Below, one piece after another: positions 42,303-51,078 of a stretch of 64,000 nt of DNA (the stretch's first letter is position 1; the number at the start of each line of letters is the position of its first letter). Made by a program: the position numbers and the translations under genes. The notes under the pieces were generated by a model. It made no database searches, was not told the DNA's origin, and saw only the letters and a list, made by a program, of their open reading frames with translations. The DNA is taken from NCBI RefSeq assembly GCF_003602005.1, contig NZ_QZWD01000007.1:62001-126000 (forward strand). Direction: 5' to 3'. This DNA is from Salinisphaera sp. Q1T1-3 (GTDB taxonomy: Bacteria; Pseudomonadota; Gammaproteobacteria; Nevskiales; Salinisphaeraceae).

Positions 42303-43676
42303 TCACGGGGTGCGCGTGATGATGTCGGCCAGCACCTCGCAGATGTGATCGATATCGGCTCTCTCGGCGATGAAGGGCGGGCCGAGCTGAACCGTGTCGC
42401 CGCCAAAGCGCACGTATAGGCCGCGTTCCCATGCCGCCAGCGCGATCTGCCAGGGCCGTCGGCCCGGCTCGCCCGGGACGGGCTCGATCTGGAAGGCCCC
42501 GGCCAGTCCGAGATTGCGGATATCCACGATATGCCGCAGGCCCTTGAGATGGTGGATCTGTGATTCGAAATAGGGCGCGAGCGCGGCGGCCCGGCCGACC
42601 AGATCGTCACGTTCCAGCACGTCCAGGGCGGCCAGCCCGGCCGCACAGGCCAGCGGATGTGCGGAATAGGTGTAGCCGTGACGGAATTCGACGTCGTAAT
42701 CCAGCGGCGTGCTGTCCATGAAGGCATCGTGCACGGCATCGGTCACGGCCACGGCCCCCATCGGCACGGCGCCGTTGGTGATGTTCTTGGCCATGGTGAG
42801 AATATCCGGCGTGATGCCGAACAGCGTTGCGCCGAACATCGCCCCGAGACGGCCGAAACCGGTCAGCACCTCGTCGAATATCAACAGGATGTCGTGTGCG
42901 CGACAGATCCGCGCGAGGCGTTCGAGATAACCCTGGGGTGGGATGACCACGCCCGCCGAACCGCTCATGGGCTCGACCATCACGGCCGCGATCCGCTCGG
43001 CGCCGAGTTCATGGATCTGTGCGAGAAGCTCATCGGCCAGCTCGGCGCCTTCGGCCGGGCAGCCCCGCGAGAAACGATTGGCCTCGATCAGCGTGTGGGA
43101 TAGATGGTGGGTATCCATCAGGGCACCGAAGCCGGCACGGTTGGGCGCGATCCCGCCGACGCTGGTGCCGCCGACATTGACCCCGTGATAACCCTTGGCC
43201 CGGCCGATGACATGGTTCTTTTCCGGCTGGCCGCGGCGGGCCCAGTAGCCCTTGGCGATCTTGATCGCGGTATCGGCCGATTCCGAGCCGGAGTTCGTGA
43301 AAAAGATATGATCGAGGCCGTCCGGCGTGAGTTCGGCCACCCGGTTGGCCAGTTCGAAGCCCAGCGGATGGGCGTACTGGAAGGGCGGCGCATAATCCAG
43401 TGTCTGGGCCGTATCGGCGATCGCCCGTGCGATCTCGGGCCGGCCGTGTCCGAAGCTGGCACACCAGAGCCCTGAAAGCGTGTCGTATTTCTGCGAGCCG
43501 TCGGCGGCGGTGTAGTGACAGCCGGTGGCGCCCACGATCATGCGCGGGGCGGCCTTGAACTCGCGGTTCGAGGTGAACGGCATCCAGAACGCGTTCATGG
43601 CATCTGCATCGAGACGCGCGGCGTTGTCGCGCAGATCGGGATGTCGCGGTTCGGGGGCGTCGGTTGTACCAGTCAT
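42303..43676 (-). CDS. Class III omega-amino acid:pyruvate aminotransferase
   Basis: A 457-residue PLP enzyme. The N-terminal FWMPFTSNREFKAAPRMIVGA and GLWCASFGHGRPEI segments are diagnostic of the omega-amino acid/beta-alanine:pyruvate aminotransferase group. It has FFTNSGSESADTAIKIA (cofactor phosphate), LLIFDEVLTGFGRLG (Asp) and the PLP lysine in TMAKNITNG. It could deaminate beta-alanine, GABA, or putrescine-derived amines, giving the semialdehydes handled by aldehyde dehydrogenases. It faces the deacetylase and META genes, just right of the polyamine cluster, and that context favours a polyamine-linked role. Confidence 0.88.
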   Translation of the reverse strand: MTGTTDAPEPRHPDLRDNAARLDADAMNAFWMPFTSNREFKAAPRMIVGATGCHYTAADGSQKYDTLSGLWCASFGHGRPEIARAIADTAQTLDYAPPFQYAHPLGFELANRVAELTPDGLDHIFFTNSGSESADTAIKIAKGYWARRGQPEKNHVIGRAKGYHGVNVGGTSVGGIAPNRAGFGALMDTHHLSHTLIEANRFSRGCPAEGAELADELLAQIHELGAERIAAVMVEPMSGSAGVVIPPQGYLERLARICRAHDILLIFDEVLTGFGRLGAMFGATLFGITPDILTMAKNITNGAVPMGAVAVTDAVHDAFMDSTPLDYDVEFRHGYTYSAHPLACAAGLAALDVLERDDLVGRAAALAPYFESQIHHLKGLRHIVDIRNLGLAGAFQIEPVPGEPGRRPWQIALAAWERGLYVRFGGDTVQLGPPFIAERADIDHICEVLADIITRTP

Positions 43677-43804
43677 GGGCAGGCAACGCAGCGTCAGTTG
43701 AACGATCAGCGATCATTGGACGATGCACTGAGTGTCGGTTGCAACCCTGTCCGCTGTTTTCGCGGTTAAAGTATGGGGTTACAGCGCCAATCGGGAGGTC
43801 GCCG

Positions 43805-45601
43805 TTGAGCGTCTCGTTGCAGGAAATCGTGATCTTTCTCGCCGCCGCGGTCATCTCGGTGCCGATCGCCCAGCGCCTGAAGCTGGGTTCGGTGCTGGGC
43901 TATCTGCTGGCCGGCATGATCATCGGTCCCTGGGGTCTCGGGCTGATCGGCCAGGTCGACGAGGTCCTGCATCTGGCCGAGTTCGGCGTGGTGTTCCTGT
44001 TGTTCATCATCGGCCTGGAGATGCAGCCGCGACGCCTGTGGGCGCTGCGCAAGGCGATCATCGGGCTCGGTGGGCTGCAGGTTCTGGCTACGGGCGTGGC
44101 GCTGGCTGTCGCGGCGGCCTGGGTGATGGATCTGCCACCGGCGCCGGCCGCGGTGGCCGGCGCCGCACTTGCCCTGTCCTCGACCGCATTCGCCTTGCAG
44201 ATGCTGGCCGAGCGCGGCGAGCTGACGTCACGACACGGCCGTGGGGCGTTCGCGATCCTGCTGTTCCAGGATCTGGCCGTGATCCCGATTCTGGCGCTCC
44301 TGCCGCTGCTGTCGGTCGGCCATGCCGAAATCAGCCTGCTCGGTGGGCTGGAGAAGACCGCGAAAGCCGCCGGCGTGATCGGCGTGCTGGTGATCGGCGG
44401 CCATTATGTCCTCAAACCGGTTCTGCGTCTGGTTGCAGCCACGCGCATGCAGGAGATCTTCATCGCGACCGCCTTGCTGATCGTGGTCGGCACGGCGGCG
44501 ATCATGGAAGCGGCCGGCATCTCGGTGGCACTGGGCGCGTTCGTGGCCGGCGTGCTGCTTGCCGATTCGGAATATCGGCACGAGCTCGAGGCCAATGTCG
44601 ATCCGTTCAAGGATCTGTTGCTCGGACTGTTCTTCATCGCGGTCGGGATGTCGATCAATCTTGGACTGTTCGCCTCGGTGCCGCTCAAACTGATCGAAAT
44701 GACCGCCGGGCTGTTCGCGGTCAAGGCGCTCATTCTGTTCGGGCTCGCCCGGCGGCACGGCCTGAAAGGGCCCGCGGCGCGCAATCTGGCAGCCTATCTG
44801 GGCCAGGGCGGCGAATTCGCGTTCGTGATCCTGTCGACCGCTGTCGCCGGGCATCTGTTCGTCCAGGCCGAGGCGGATCTGCTGGTGGCGACGGTGACGC
44901 TGTCGATGGTGATCACGCCGCTGGCGGTGCAGGGCGCGGCGCTGTTCAATCGCTGGCGTGCCGGGGAAGTGGCCGCGCCGGATTACGAAACACCCGAGGA
45001 ATCCGAACACCCGGTGATCATCGCCGGTTTCGGACGCGTGGGTGGCATCGTCGCGCGCATGCTGCGCGCCAAGCGCATCGGCTTCATCGCTTTGGAGGCC
45101 AATCCGGCACAGGTGGATTTCGTGCGGCGTTTTGGTGCCCGCGTCTATTACGGCGATGCCGCGCGGCTGGAAATGTTGCGGGCCGCGCACGCCGAGGAGG
45201 CCAAGGTGCTGGTGGTGGCGATCGGTGAGATGGAGACCTCGCTACGCCTGATCCACATGGTACGCACGCATTTCCCGCATCTGCACATCGTGGCCCGGGC
45301 CCGCGATCGCCGGCATGCCTATCGTCTGCTCGACGAAGGCGTCACGGTCTTCCAGCGCGAGACGTTCCTGTCGAGCATCGCGCTGGCCGGCGACACGATG
45401 CGGGCCCTGGGGCTGTCGCGCGACGAGGTCGACAAGGCACAGAAGACGTTCCGGGCCCACGACGAGGCACGGCTGTCCGAGCATTACGAAGTCGCCGATG
45501 ACGAGGAACGTCTGGCGCGTCGGGCGCGTGAAGCCGCCGCCGAGCTCGAAGCGCTGTTCGAACGCGACGAGGCCGAAAAGTCCGCCGACGAGGCACGTTG
45601 A
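43805..45601 (+). CDS. Kef-type K+/H+ antiporter with TrkA-N domain
   Basis: A 598-residue cation:proton antiporter-2 protein. About 380 residues of transmembrane CPA2 fold (GYLLAGMIIGPWGLGLI, FLLFIIGLEMQPRRLWALR, ALSSTAFALQMLAE) precede a cytoplasmic NAD-binding TrkA-N/RCK domain (VIIAGFGRVGGIVARMLRAK). A charged helical tail (ARLSEHYEVADDEERLARRAREAAAELEALFERDEAEK) follows. KefB/KefC proteins export K+ when electrophiles are conjugated to glutathione. No KefF/G partner is adjacent. The start is TTG at 43805, with GGGAGG six bases upstream; there is no suitable ATG. Confidence 0.88.
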   Translation: MSVSLQEIVIFLAAAVISVPIAQRLKLGSVLGYLLAGMIIGPWGLGLIGQVDEVLHLAEFGVVFLLFIIGLEMQPRRLWALRKAIIGLGGLQVLATGVALAVAAAWVMDLPPAPAAVAGAALALSSTAFALQMLAERGELTSRHGRGAFAILLFQDLAVIPILALLPLLSVGHAEISLLGGLEKTAKAAGVIGVLVIGGHYVLKPVLRLVAATRMQEIFIATALLIVVGTAAIMEAAGISVALGAFVAGVLLADSEYRHELEANVDPFKDLLLGLFFIAVGMSINLGLFASVPLKLIEMTAGLFAVKALILFGLARRHGLKGPAARNLAAYLGQGGEFAFVILSTAVAGHLFVQAEADLLVATVTLSMVITPLAVQGAALFNRWRAGEVAAPDYETPEESEHPVIIAGFGRVGGIVARMLRAKRIGFIALEANPAQVDFVRRFGARVYYGDAARLEMLRAAHAEEAKVLVVAIGEMETSLRLIHMVRTHFPHLHIVARARDRRHAYRLLDEGVTVFQRETFLSSIALAGDTMRALGLSRDEVDKAQKTFRAHDEARLSEHYEVADDEERLARRAREAAAELEALFERDEAEKSADEAR

Positions 45602-45654
45602 TCGCACGGCTTCGCCGGCCGGCATCGAACGATGCGCGACGTTCGGGCGGACTC

Positions 45655-46539
45655 TCAAGCGTGGCGTCGGTGGACGATCTCGCGCCAGTATTCGGTGAGC
45701 GCGAAGGCCGCGAGCAGCCAGAAACCGCCGACGATCAGCCCGGCGGCCACGTCGCTTGCGAAATGGACCGAGAGGACCAGACGGCTGGCGGCGATGGTGG
45801 CGATCAACGCGCCGGCCCAGAACGCCAGTTCGAAGCGCACGGCGGGCCGGTCGATCTCGCGCAGGATCGCGTAGGCGATGAAACCGTAGACTGCCATGGC
45901 GCCGGTCGCATGCCCGCTGGGAAACGACGGCGTGGCGGCGCTGGCGAAGGTCAGGAATTCCGGACGGGCCCGGTCGATCGCATACTTGCCGATATAAGTG
46001 ATCGTCTGCGAGCCGATCACCGCCAGCCAGAGACCGGGCAGGAAATGCATTCGGCGATCGGCCCAGAGAAACGCGCTGGCCACCACGGTGACGGCCACCA
46101 GCGTGACGACATCGGCCAGATGCGTGATCTTGCCGACCACCGCCAGGATATGCGGATCGCGAACGACCGACAGCGCGCGGTTGATGTGCTCGTCGAGATG
46201 CATGATCTCTTCATGCTCGATGACATGCTCCGCCAGATCGCTGCCGAGTGAGACCAGATAGGCCGCGAGTAGCACGAAAAGCGTCAGCGGCAGTCCGGTG
46301 AAGCGATCGGTGGCGAAGCGCTGGCTGACCCATTGTGTCGGCCCCGGGGCACGCAGGCGCAGCAGCTCGATGACATGGGGCACGCCATAGACGCGGCGCA
46401 TCCAGCCCTGCAGCCGCGCGATCAAGGGTGGCAAGCCACGCAGAATCATCGTCCGGAGCAGCCCTGCGATGAGCCGGGCAACCAGCAGGATGCCGGCAAT
46501 CACCAGAATAATGAGCCAGAAGGACAAGGGGTCGGGCAT
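45655..46539 (-). CDS. PAP2 superfamily phosphatase, membrane-bound
   Basis: A 294-residue polytopic protein with the three PAP2 phosphatase motifs in order: KYAIDRARP (K-x6-RP), PSFPSGHATG (PSGH) and SRLVLSVHFASDV (SR-x5-H-x3-D). The active site faces the periplasm. Substrates in the family include undecaprenyl pyrophosphate, phosphatidic acid and PGP. The N-terminal helix plus amphipathic region (MPDPLSFWLIIL...) is longer than in short PgpB types. The ATG at 46539 was chosen; an earlier start would add an arginine-rich non-membrane stretch. Convergent with the Kef gene. Confidence 0.86.
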   Translation of the reverse strand: MPDPLSFWLIILVIAGILLVARLIAGLLRTMILRGLPPLIARLQGWMRRVYGVPHVIELLRLRAPGPTQWVSQRFATDRFTGLPLTLFVLLAAYLVSLGSDLAEHVIEHEEIMHLDEHINRALSVVRDPHILAVVGKITHLADVVTLVAVTVVASAFLWADRRMHFLPGLWLAVIGSQTITYIGKYAIDRARPEFLTFASAATPSFPSGHATGAMAVYGFIAYAILREIDRPAVRFELAFWAGALIATIAASRLVLSVHFASDVAAGLIVGGFWLLAAFALTEYWREIVHRRHA

Positions 46540-46782
46540 GTCGGCGGCTGGTGACTCGGGACAGCCCTTCAGTATAGCGCCTGGGCGATCGGGCCCTGTT
46601 AACATGCCGGCATAAAGCCGCGTCTCCAATCGTCGGGCCATACCCGGACGTCACGCCATGCATGATTTTCTGCCCGCCGATCCGCTCGTCGTATCGCCCG
46701 GCCTAAAGGTCGCGCGATCAGGGTATCGTGGTCGGGCCCGATCGGTATCCCGTGATCGCGATATCAGTCCGGTCAGCGCGCG

Positions 46783-47631
46783 TTGTTGAGGCGGGCATCG
46801 TGGCCACGCACGCCGGCCCTGCCAGGGGCCGGGATCGCCCATGCGACGGTGCGCTGGGTTGCCCGTATCGGCTATGGCGCGCGGGGTGTGGTCTATCTGA
46901 TGTTCGGCGCGCTGGCGATGCGCACGGCCGTGACGCTGTCCGATGTGCATGACGTGCGCGGCACGCTTGGTGTCATGCACCAAATGACCGGCGGGGGCGT
47001 GCTGCTGCTGGGCGCGGCTGCCGGTCTGGCAGCCTATGCGCTCTGGCGTCTCGTCCAGGGCGGTTTCGACACCGACGGCCACGGCTGGGGGCTGCGCGCT
47101 TTGATTGTGCGGGGGGCGCTGCTGGCCAGCGCGGCCGTCTACGGCTCGCTGGCATGGGCGAGCCTGAAGCTGGTCGCGGCGACGGCGCATCGGACCTCGC
47201 AACCGGTCCAGCATGCTGTCGCGGCCACGCTGGATTGGCCGGCCGGACGTGAGATGGTCGTGCTGGGCGGTCTCATCGGGCTGATCGCTGGCATCGCCCA
47301 CATCCACAAGGCGTGGTGTGCCGGCTTTCGTCGCTGGTTCTCGGCGTCGCCGGCCGCGATGCGCTGGATCGATCCGGTGAGCCGGATCGGACTGTGCGCG
47401 CGAGGCCTGCTGTTTCTCGGTGTGGGCGGCTTCATTGTCTATTCGGGGATCACGCTCCAGCCGCAGGACGCGCTCGGCGTCGCCGAGCTGCTGGACTGGG
47501 TGCGCGGGGCCAGCTACGGGCGCTGGCTGCTCGCGGCCTGGGCGGTCGGCGTCATGTTGTTCGGTGTCTACTCGCTGATCGAGGCGTTTGTCCGGCGGGT
47601 CGATCCAACCCCGTATCGCGCCCCGCGTTGA
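46783..47631 (+). CDS. DUF1206 membrane protein
   Basis: Up to 282 residues with six transmembrane segments arranged as three repeats, each beginning with a helix of the type RxGYxARGxVY: ARIGYGARGVVYLMFGALA near residue 28, ALIVRGALLASAAVYGSLAWA, and SRIGLCARGLLFLGVGGFIV. This triple pattern defines DUF1206, function unknown. The start is uncertain: TTG at 46783 gives the longest frame, and GTG at 46849 would match the family N-terminus better. It is convergent with queA 32 bp later. Confidence 0.8.
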   Translation: MLRRASWPRTPALPGAGIAHATVRWVARIGYGARGVVYLMFGALAMRTAVTLSDVHDVRGTLGVMHQMTGGGVLLLGAAAGLAAYALWRLVQGGFDTDGHGWGLRALIVRGALLASAAVYGSLAWASLKLVAATAHRTSQPVQHAVAATLDWPAGREMVVLGGLIGLIAGIAHIHKAWCAGFRRWFSASPAAMRWIDPVSRIGLCARGLLFLGVGGFIVYSGITLQPQDALGVAELLDWVRGASYGRWLLAAWAVGVMLFGVYSLIEAFVRRVDPTPYRAPR

Positions 47632-47663
47632 GCCCGAGCGGGCTCGGCCGGCGTGAATCGGCC

Positions 47664-48689
47664 TCAGGCGATGAACATCGCATCGCCATAGCTCAAGAAC
47701 CGGTATTCGGCGGCCACGGCATGGGCATAGGCGGCGAGCACGGCCCGATGCCCGGCGAAGGCGGCCACCAGCATCAGCAGGCTGGACTGGGGTTCGTGAA
47801 AATTGGTAAGCACGGCATCGACGACGTGAAACGCATCGCCCGGCTTGATGAACAGCTGGGTCTCGTCGGCGTAGGGCACCGGCGTGCCATCGCCGGCACG
47901 CGCGGCGGTTTCCAGGCTCCGTACGGCCGTGGTGCCGACGGCGATCACGCGACCGCCGGCGGCGCGGGTTGCCGCGATCTGTTCGCAGACCGTGGTATCG
48001 ACGAACACGCGCTCGGCGTGCAGCGTCTGATCGTGCACGTCGCCCTCGCGCAGGCGCTGGTAGGTGCCGGACCCGACATGGAGCGTCACATAACCGAAGC
48101 GCACGCCCCGCGCGGCCAGCCGGTCCAGCAGTTCGGTATCGAAATGCAGGCCGGCGGTGGGCGCGGCGACCGCACCGTCGTGGCGTGCCCAGACCGTCTG
48201 GTAGCGTGCCCGATCGTCATCGGCATCCGGGCGGCGGATGTAGGGCGGCAGCGGCATGTGGCCGTGATCGCCCAGTAGATCGGCGACCGAGTCGGCCGAT
48301 GCGACCAGCCGCAGTGTGTAGAGCTCACCCGTTCGTGCGGTGACCTGAAGGCGATAGTCGCCGATCCGGATCTCGCTGTCGGGTCGCGGGGGCTTGTTGG
48401 CCCGGATCTTGGCCGTGAGCAGCTGTGAATCCAGAATGCGTTCGAGCATGACTTCCACCGCGCCGCCGGTGGCCTTGGCGCCGTGAAGCCGGGCCGCCAG
48501 CACGCGCGTGTCGTTGAAGACCAGGAGATCGTTCGGGCCGAGCAGGTCGACCAGGTCGGTGATCCGCCGATCGGCCAGCGCGCCGTCATCGCGATCCAGG
48601 GTCAGCAGGCGCGAGGCCTGACGCTCGGCCAGCGGCGCCTGGGCAATACGGGCCTCGGGCAGGTCATAATCGAAATCGCGCTTGTCCAT
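47664..48689 (-). CDS. queA: S-adenosylmethionine:tRNA ribosyltransferase-isomerase
   Basis: A 341-residue enzyme making epoxyqueuosine in tRNA from preQ1. Family landmarks run end to end: MDKRDFDYDLPEARIAQAPL, FNDTRVLAARLHG, YQTVWARHDGAVAAPTAGLHF, THVGSGT-like segment TLHVGSGTYQRLREGDV, AVGTTAVRSLE and the C-terminal FIKPGDAFHVVDAVLTNFHEPQSSLLMLV. Length and ends fit precisely. The partner tgt is not in view, whereas in many genomes queA and tgt are adjacent. Confidence 0.95.
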   Translation of the reverse strand: MDKRDFDYDLPEARIAQAPLAERQASRLLTLDRDDGALADRRITDLVDLLGPNDLLVFNDTRVLAARLHGAKATGGAVEVMLERILDSQLLTAKIRANKPPRPDSEIRIGDYRLQVTARTGELYTLRLVASADSVADLLGDHGHMPLPPYIRRPDADDDRARYQTVWARHDGAVAAPTAGLHFDTELLDRLAARGVRFGYVTLHVGSGTYQRLREGDVHDQTLHAERVFVDTTVCEQIAATRAAGGRVIAVGTTAVRSLETAARAGDGTPVPYADETQLFIKPGDAFHVVDAVLTNFHEPQSSLLMLVAAFAGHRAVLAAYAHAVAAEYRFLSYGDAMFIA

Positions 48690-48820
48690 GGGGTGGCAGC
48701 GGTGTGAACGCGTCGCGATTCTGGCCGTCCCGTCGCGTGCCGGCAAGCCGGTTCAGGCGAAACCGTGGCACCTGTGGTTAGACTTGGCGTATTGATCAAG
48801 CGCGATGGGGCCGCTTACGC

Positions 48821-49576
48821 ATGCGTCATATCGTCACATCGATCGCTGCCAGCACGCTGGCCGGCTGGCGCGGCACGATGGCGGCCCGTCGCACCGATGG
48901 GCCGCCGCTCATGCTGCAACTCTACGAATTCGAGGCCTGCCCGTTCTGTCGCATGGTGCGCGAGACGCTCACCGAGCTCGACCTGGACGCGGTGATCCTG
49001 CCGTGCCCGCGCGGCGGTACGCGGTTTCGCCCGCAGGCCGAGGCTGTCGGCGGACGACAGCAGTTTCCGTTGCTCGTCGATGACAACGTCAATCGCGTCA
49101 TCTACGAGTCGCGCGAGATCATTGCGCATCTGCGCCAGACCTACGGCCAGGGGCAGGCGCGCGAGAAATCACCGCCCGGACGGGTCGGCGAGATCGGTTC
49201 GGCCCTGGCCAGCGTCGTGCGCGGCATGGCCGGCATGCATGCCGATACAGGCGTCGATCGGGCCTGCCCCCGTGAGTTGCCCGAGCTCTACAGTTTCGAA
49301 TCCAGTCCGTACTGTCGCCGCGTGCGTGAAGTCTTGTGCGAACTGGAGGTGCCTTACGTGCTGCGCAACACCGGCAAGATCGGGCTCGCCGACATGGGCC
49401 CGCCGTGGGTGCGGGAGAAACTGTTCCCGAACGCGCCCGTCGAGGGGCGCAATCGTCAGCACCTGATGGACGAGGCGGGGCGCGTTCAGGTGCCGTATCT
49501 GGTCGATGCCAACACGCAGACCGCGCTCCATGAATCGGCCGATATCGAAGCCTATCTGCGCCGCACCTACGGCTAG
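48821..49576 (+). CDS. Tandem glutaredoxin/GST-N-like double thioredoxin-fold protein
   Basis: A 251-residue protein with two similar thioredoxin-fold units. Unit one (about residues 31-105) has the redox motif CPFC in LYEFEACPFCRMVRETL and ends with SREIIAHLRQTYG. Unit two (about 155-251) starts ELYSFESSPYCRRVREVL, where the first cysteine is replaced by Ser (SPYC), and ends ADIEAYLRRTYG. Each carries the cis-Pro region (QQFPLLVDDN and VQVPYLVDAN). A two-fold internal duplication is clear. It may bind or transfer glutathione. The stop codon TAG is formed at the junction with transposable element copy 1. Confidence 0.82.
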   Translation: MRHIVTSIAASTLAGWRGTMAARRTDGPPLMLQLYEFEACPFCRMVRETLTELDLDAVILPCPRGGTRFRPQAEAVGGRQQFPLLVDDNVNRVIYESREIIAHLRQTYGQGQAREKSPPGRVGEIGSALASVVRGMAGMHADTGVDRACPRELPELYSFESSPYCRRVREVLCELEVPYVLRNTGKIGLADMGPPWVREKLFPNAPVEGRNRQHLMDEAGRVQVPYLVDANTQTALHESADIEAYLRRTYG

Positions 49577-49750
49577 GGCGTGTTGAGGTTTCGTGCGAGT
49601 CCGCGCCAAGCGCGCCCTGAAATTGACGATGGGCGCCCGGCGGCGTTGCGAGCCTTGATCGTGGCACGCCACGATACGGCGACTCGCGCCTTGCCCGACA
49701 CACGGCGGTCTCTCGACGAAAAGGCCCTCGAACGAAACATCAACACGCCC
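49576..49750 (+). mobile_element. Non-autonomous MITE-like element, copy 1 (internally deleted, 175 bp)
   Basis: Bounded by 24-bp terminal inverted repeats of the form GGGCSTGTTGAGGTTTCGTG plus CGAG, with two mismatches between ends, and flanked on both sides by TA (49574-49575 and 49751-49752). It lacks the central section present in copies 2 and 3 but matches copy 3 at both ends in the same orientation. No transposase is encoded. It sits exactly between a stop codon and the next gene's Shine-Dalgarno. Confidence 0.85.
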
Positions 49751-49765
49751 TAGGGAGATCACGAC

Positions 49766-50185
49766 ATGAAACGATCGACAATGATGGCCGGGGCCGCCAC
49801 GCTGGCGCTGCTCGGCGGCTGCGCGGCCCAGAAGCCCGTGCTCTATGCGCCGAACGATGCCCATCCGCCCGGCGGCGAAGCTGCCGTTGAGGCGTGCCAG
49901 AACCAGGCCCGGGCGGCCGGTCTGGATTACTCGAAGGGGCGGGTCGGCGCGACGGCGCGTGGCGCGGTCAAGGATGGCGCCGTCGGCGGCGCCGGGGGCG
50001 CGGTCGCCGGGGCGATCTACGGCAATGCCGCGCGCGGCGCGGCCGCCGGTGCGGCCGGCGGGGTGGCGGCCGGACTCGTACGCGGTCTGTTCGCCGGCCA
50101 CGATTCCGGCCCGGCGCCGGCCTACAAGGCCTACGTGAATCGTTGTCTGCGCAGCCGTGGCTACGATCCGGTCGGCTGGAACTGA
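49766..50185 (+). CDS. Glycine-zipper lipoprotein
   Basis: A 139-residue outer-membrane lipoprotein: signal peptide with lipobox LLGGC (Cys near residue 19), then a long Gly/Ala zipper (GAVGGAGGAVAGAIYGNAARGAAAGAAGG, read as repeated GxxxG). Two further Cys flank it (VEACQNQ and NRCLRSRGYD), and the C-terminus YDPVGWN is typical of the family. Glycine zippers pack helices in membranes; the precise role is unknown. Its GGGAG ribosome site begins one base after the TA that ends MITE copy 1. Confidence 0.83.
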   Translation: MKRSTMMAGAATLALLGGCAAQKPVLYAPNDAHPPGGEAAVEACQNQARAAGLDYSKGRVGATARGAVKDGAVGGAGGAVAGAIYGNAARGAAAGAAGGVAAGLVRGLFAGHDSGPAPAYKAYVNRCLRSRGYDPVGWN

Positions 50186-50231
50186 CAGGATCGATTAAGC
50201 TGGAACGATCATCCCGCAGCACTGACGTCTC

Positions 50232-50657
50232 GTGAGCCGGTTCATCGACGAATTCAAGGCCTTCGCCGTGCGCGGCAATGTCATCGATCTGGCCGTCGGC
50301 GTGGTCGTCGGCGGCGCGTTCGGCAAGATCGTGACCTCACTGGTCAACGATCTGATCACGCCCCCGCTGGGGCTTCTGATCGGTGGTGTGGATTTCTCGG
50401 CCCTCAAGATCACGCTGCGCCACGCCCATGGCGATGTGGCGGCGGTGACGCTCAACTACGGCGCGTTCATCCAGACCGTGATCAATTTCCTGATCGTGGC
50501 GTTTGCGATCTTCGTCGCCGTGCGCCTGATCAACCAGCTCAAGCGCCGGGAAGCCGTCCAGCCGACCGTGGCGCCAGCGCCCACGCGCGAGGAAGTGCTG
50601 TTGACCGAGATCCGGGATGCACTGCGTGATCGCGCAACGCAGCCCAAGGACGACTAG
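50232..50657 (+). CDS. mscL: Large-conductance mechanosensitive channel
   Basis: A 141-residue inner-membrane channel: N-terminal amphipathic [31 protein letters not shown] with first helix, the [15 protein letters not shown] loop, second helix [18 protein letters not shown], and a cytoplasmic helix ([12 protein letters not shown]). All are canonical for MscL, the pentameric emergency valve opened by hypo-osmotic shock. The start is GTG. MITE copy 2 begins eight bases after its stop, so the native terminator, if any, is displaced. Confidence 0.95.
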   Translation: MSRFIDEFKAFAVRGNVIDLAVGVVVGGAFGKIVTSLVNDLITPPLGLLIGGVDFSALKITLRHAHGDVAAVTLNYGAFIQTVINFLIVAFAIFVAVRLINQLKRREAVQPTVAPAPTREEVLLTEIRDALRDRATQPKDD

Positions 50658-50665
50658 ACGTCTTA

Positions 50666-50978
50666 GGGCGTGTTGAGGTTTCGTGCGAGCGCCTTTTCGT
50701 CGAGAGACCGCCGTGTGTCCGGCAAGGCGCGAGTCGCCGTATCGTGGCGTGCCACGATCAAGGCTCGCAACGCCGCCGGGCGTCCATCGTCGATTTTTCA
50801 TGGGGGGCGGCCCAACCCGAAGGGACAAGCGCCCCAAAATCGAGAACACGACGGCGATCCAGCGTTGTCGCCCGCGGGTGCGGAATGGCTGCACGGCGCG
50901 CACGACGCCTCGTCTTGCCGCCCATCGTCAATTTCAGAGCGCGCTTGGCGCGGACTCGCACGAAACCTCAACAGGCCC
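50666..50978 (-). mobile_element. Non-autonomous MITE-like element, copy 2 (313 bp, inverted)
   Basis: Same terminal inverted repeats as copies 1 and 3, with a single mismatch between its ends, and TA on both sides (50664-50665, 50979-50980). Its orientation is opposite to copies 1 and 3. The interior shares a block with copy 3 containing ATTTTGGGGC and a terminal-adjacent segment around TGACGATGGGCGGCAAGACG. It has no open frame resembling a transposase. It lies between convergent mscL and the SRPBCC gene. Confidence 0.88.
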
Positions 50979-51078
50979 TAGGCGCGCCGCTTATCCGCGA
51001 TATGCGATGGCCGGCCCGCGGAGGCCGTCATCCGCTCGGACGAGGGCACGCCGTGCCGGTTCGCCCGTGCGGCTCCTC

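Noticed and set aside
47630-47645. GAGCCCG hairpin between the convergent DUF1206 and queA genes
   Set aside because: The stem is perfect but the loop is only two bases and no U tract follows on either strand, so it was not called a terminator.
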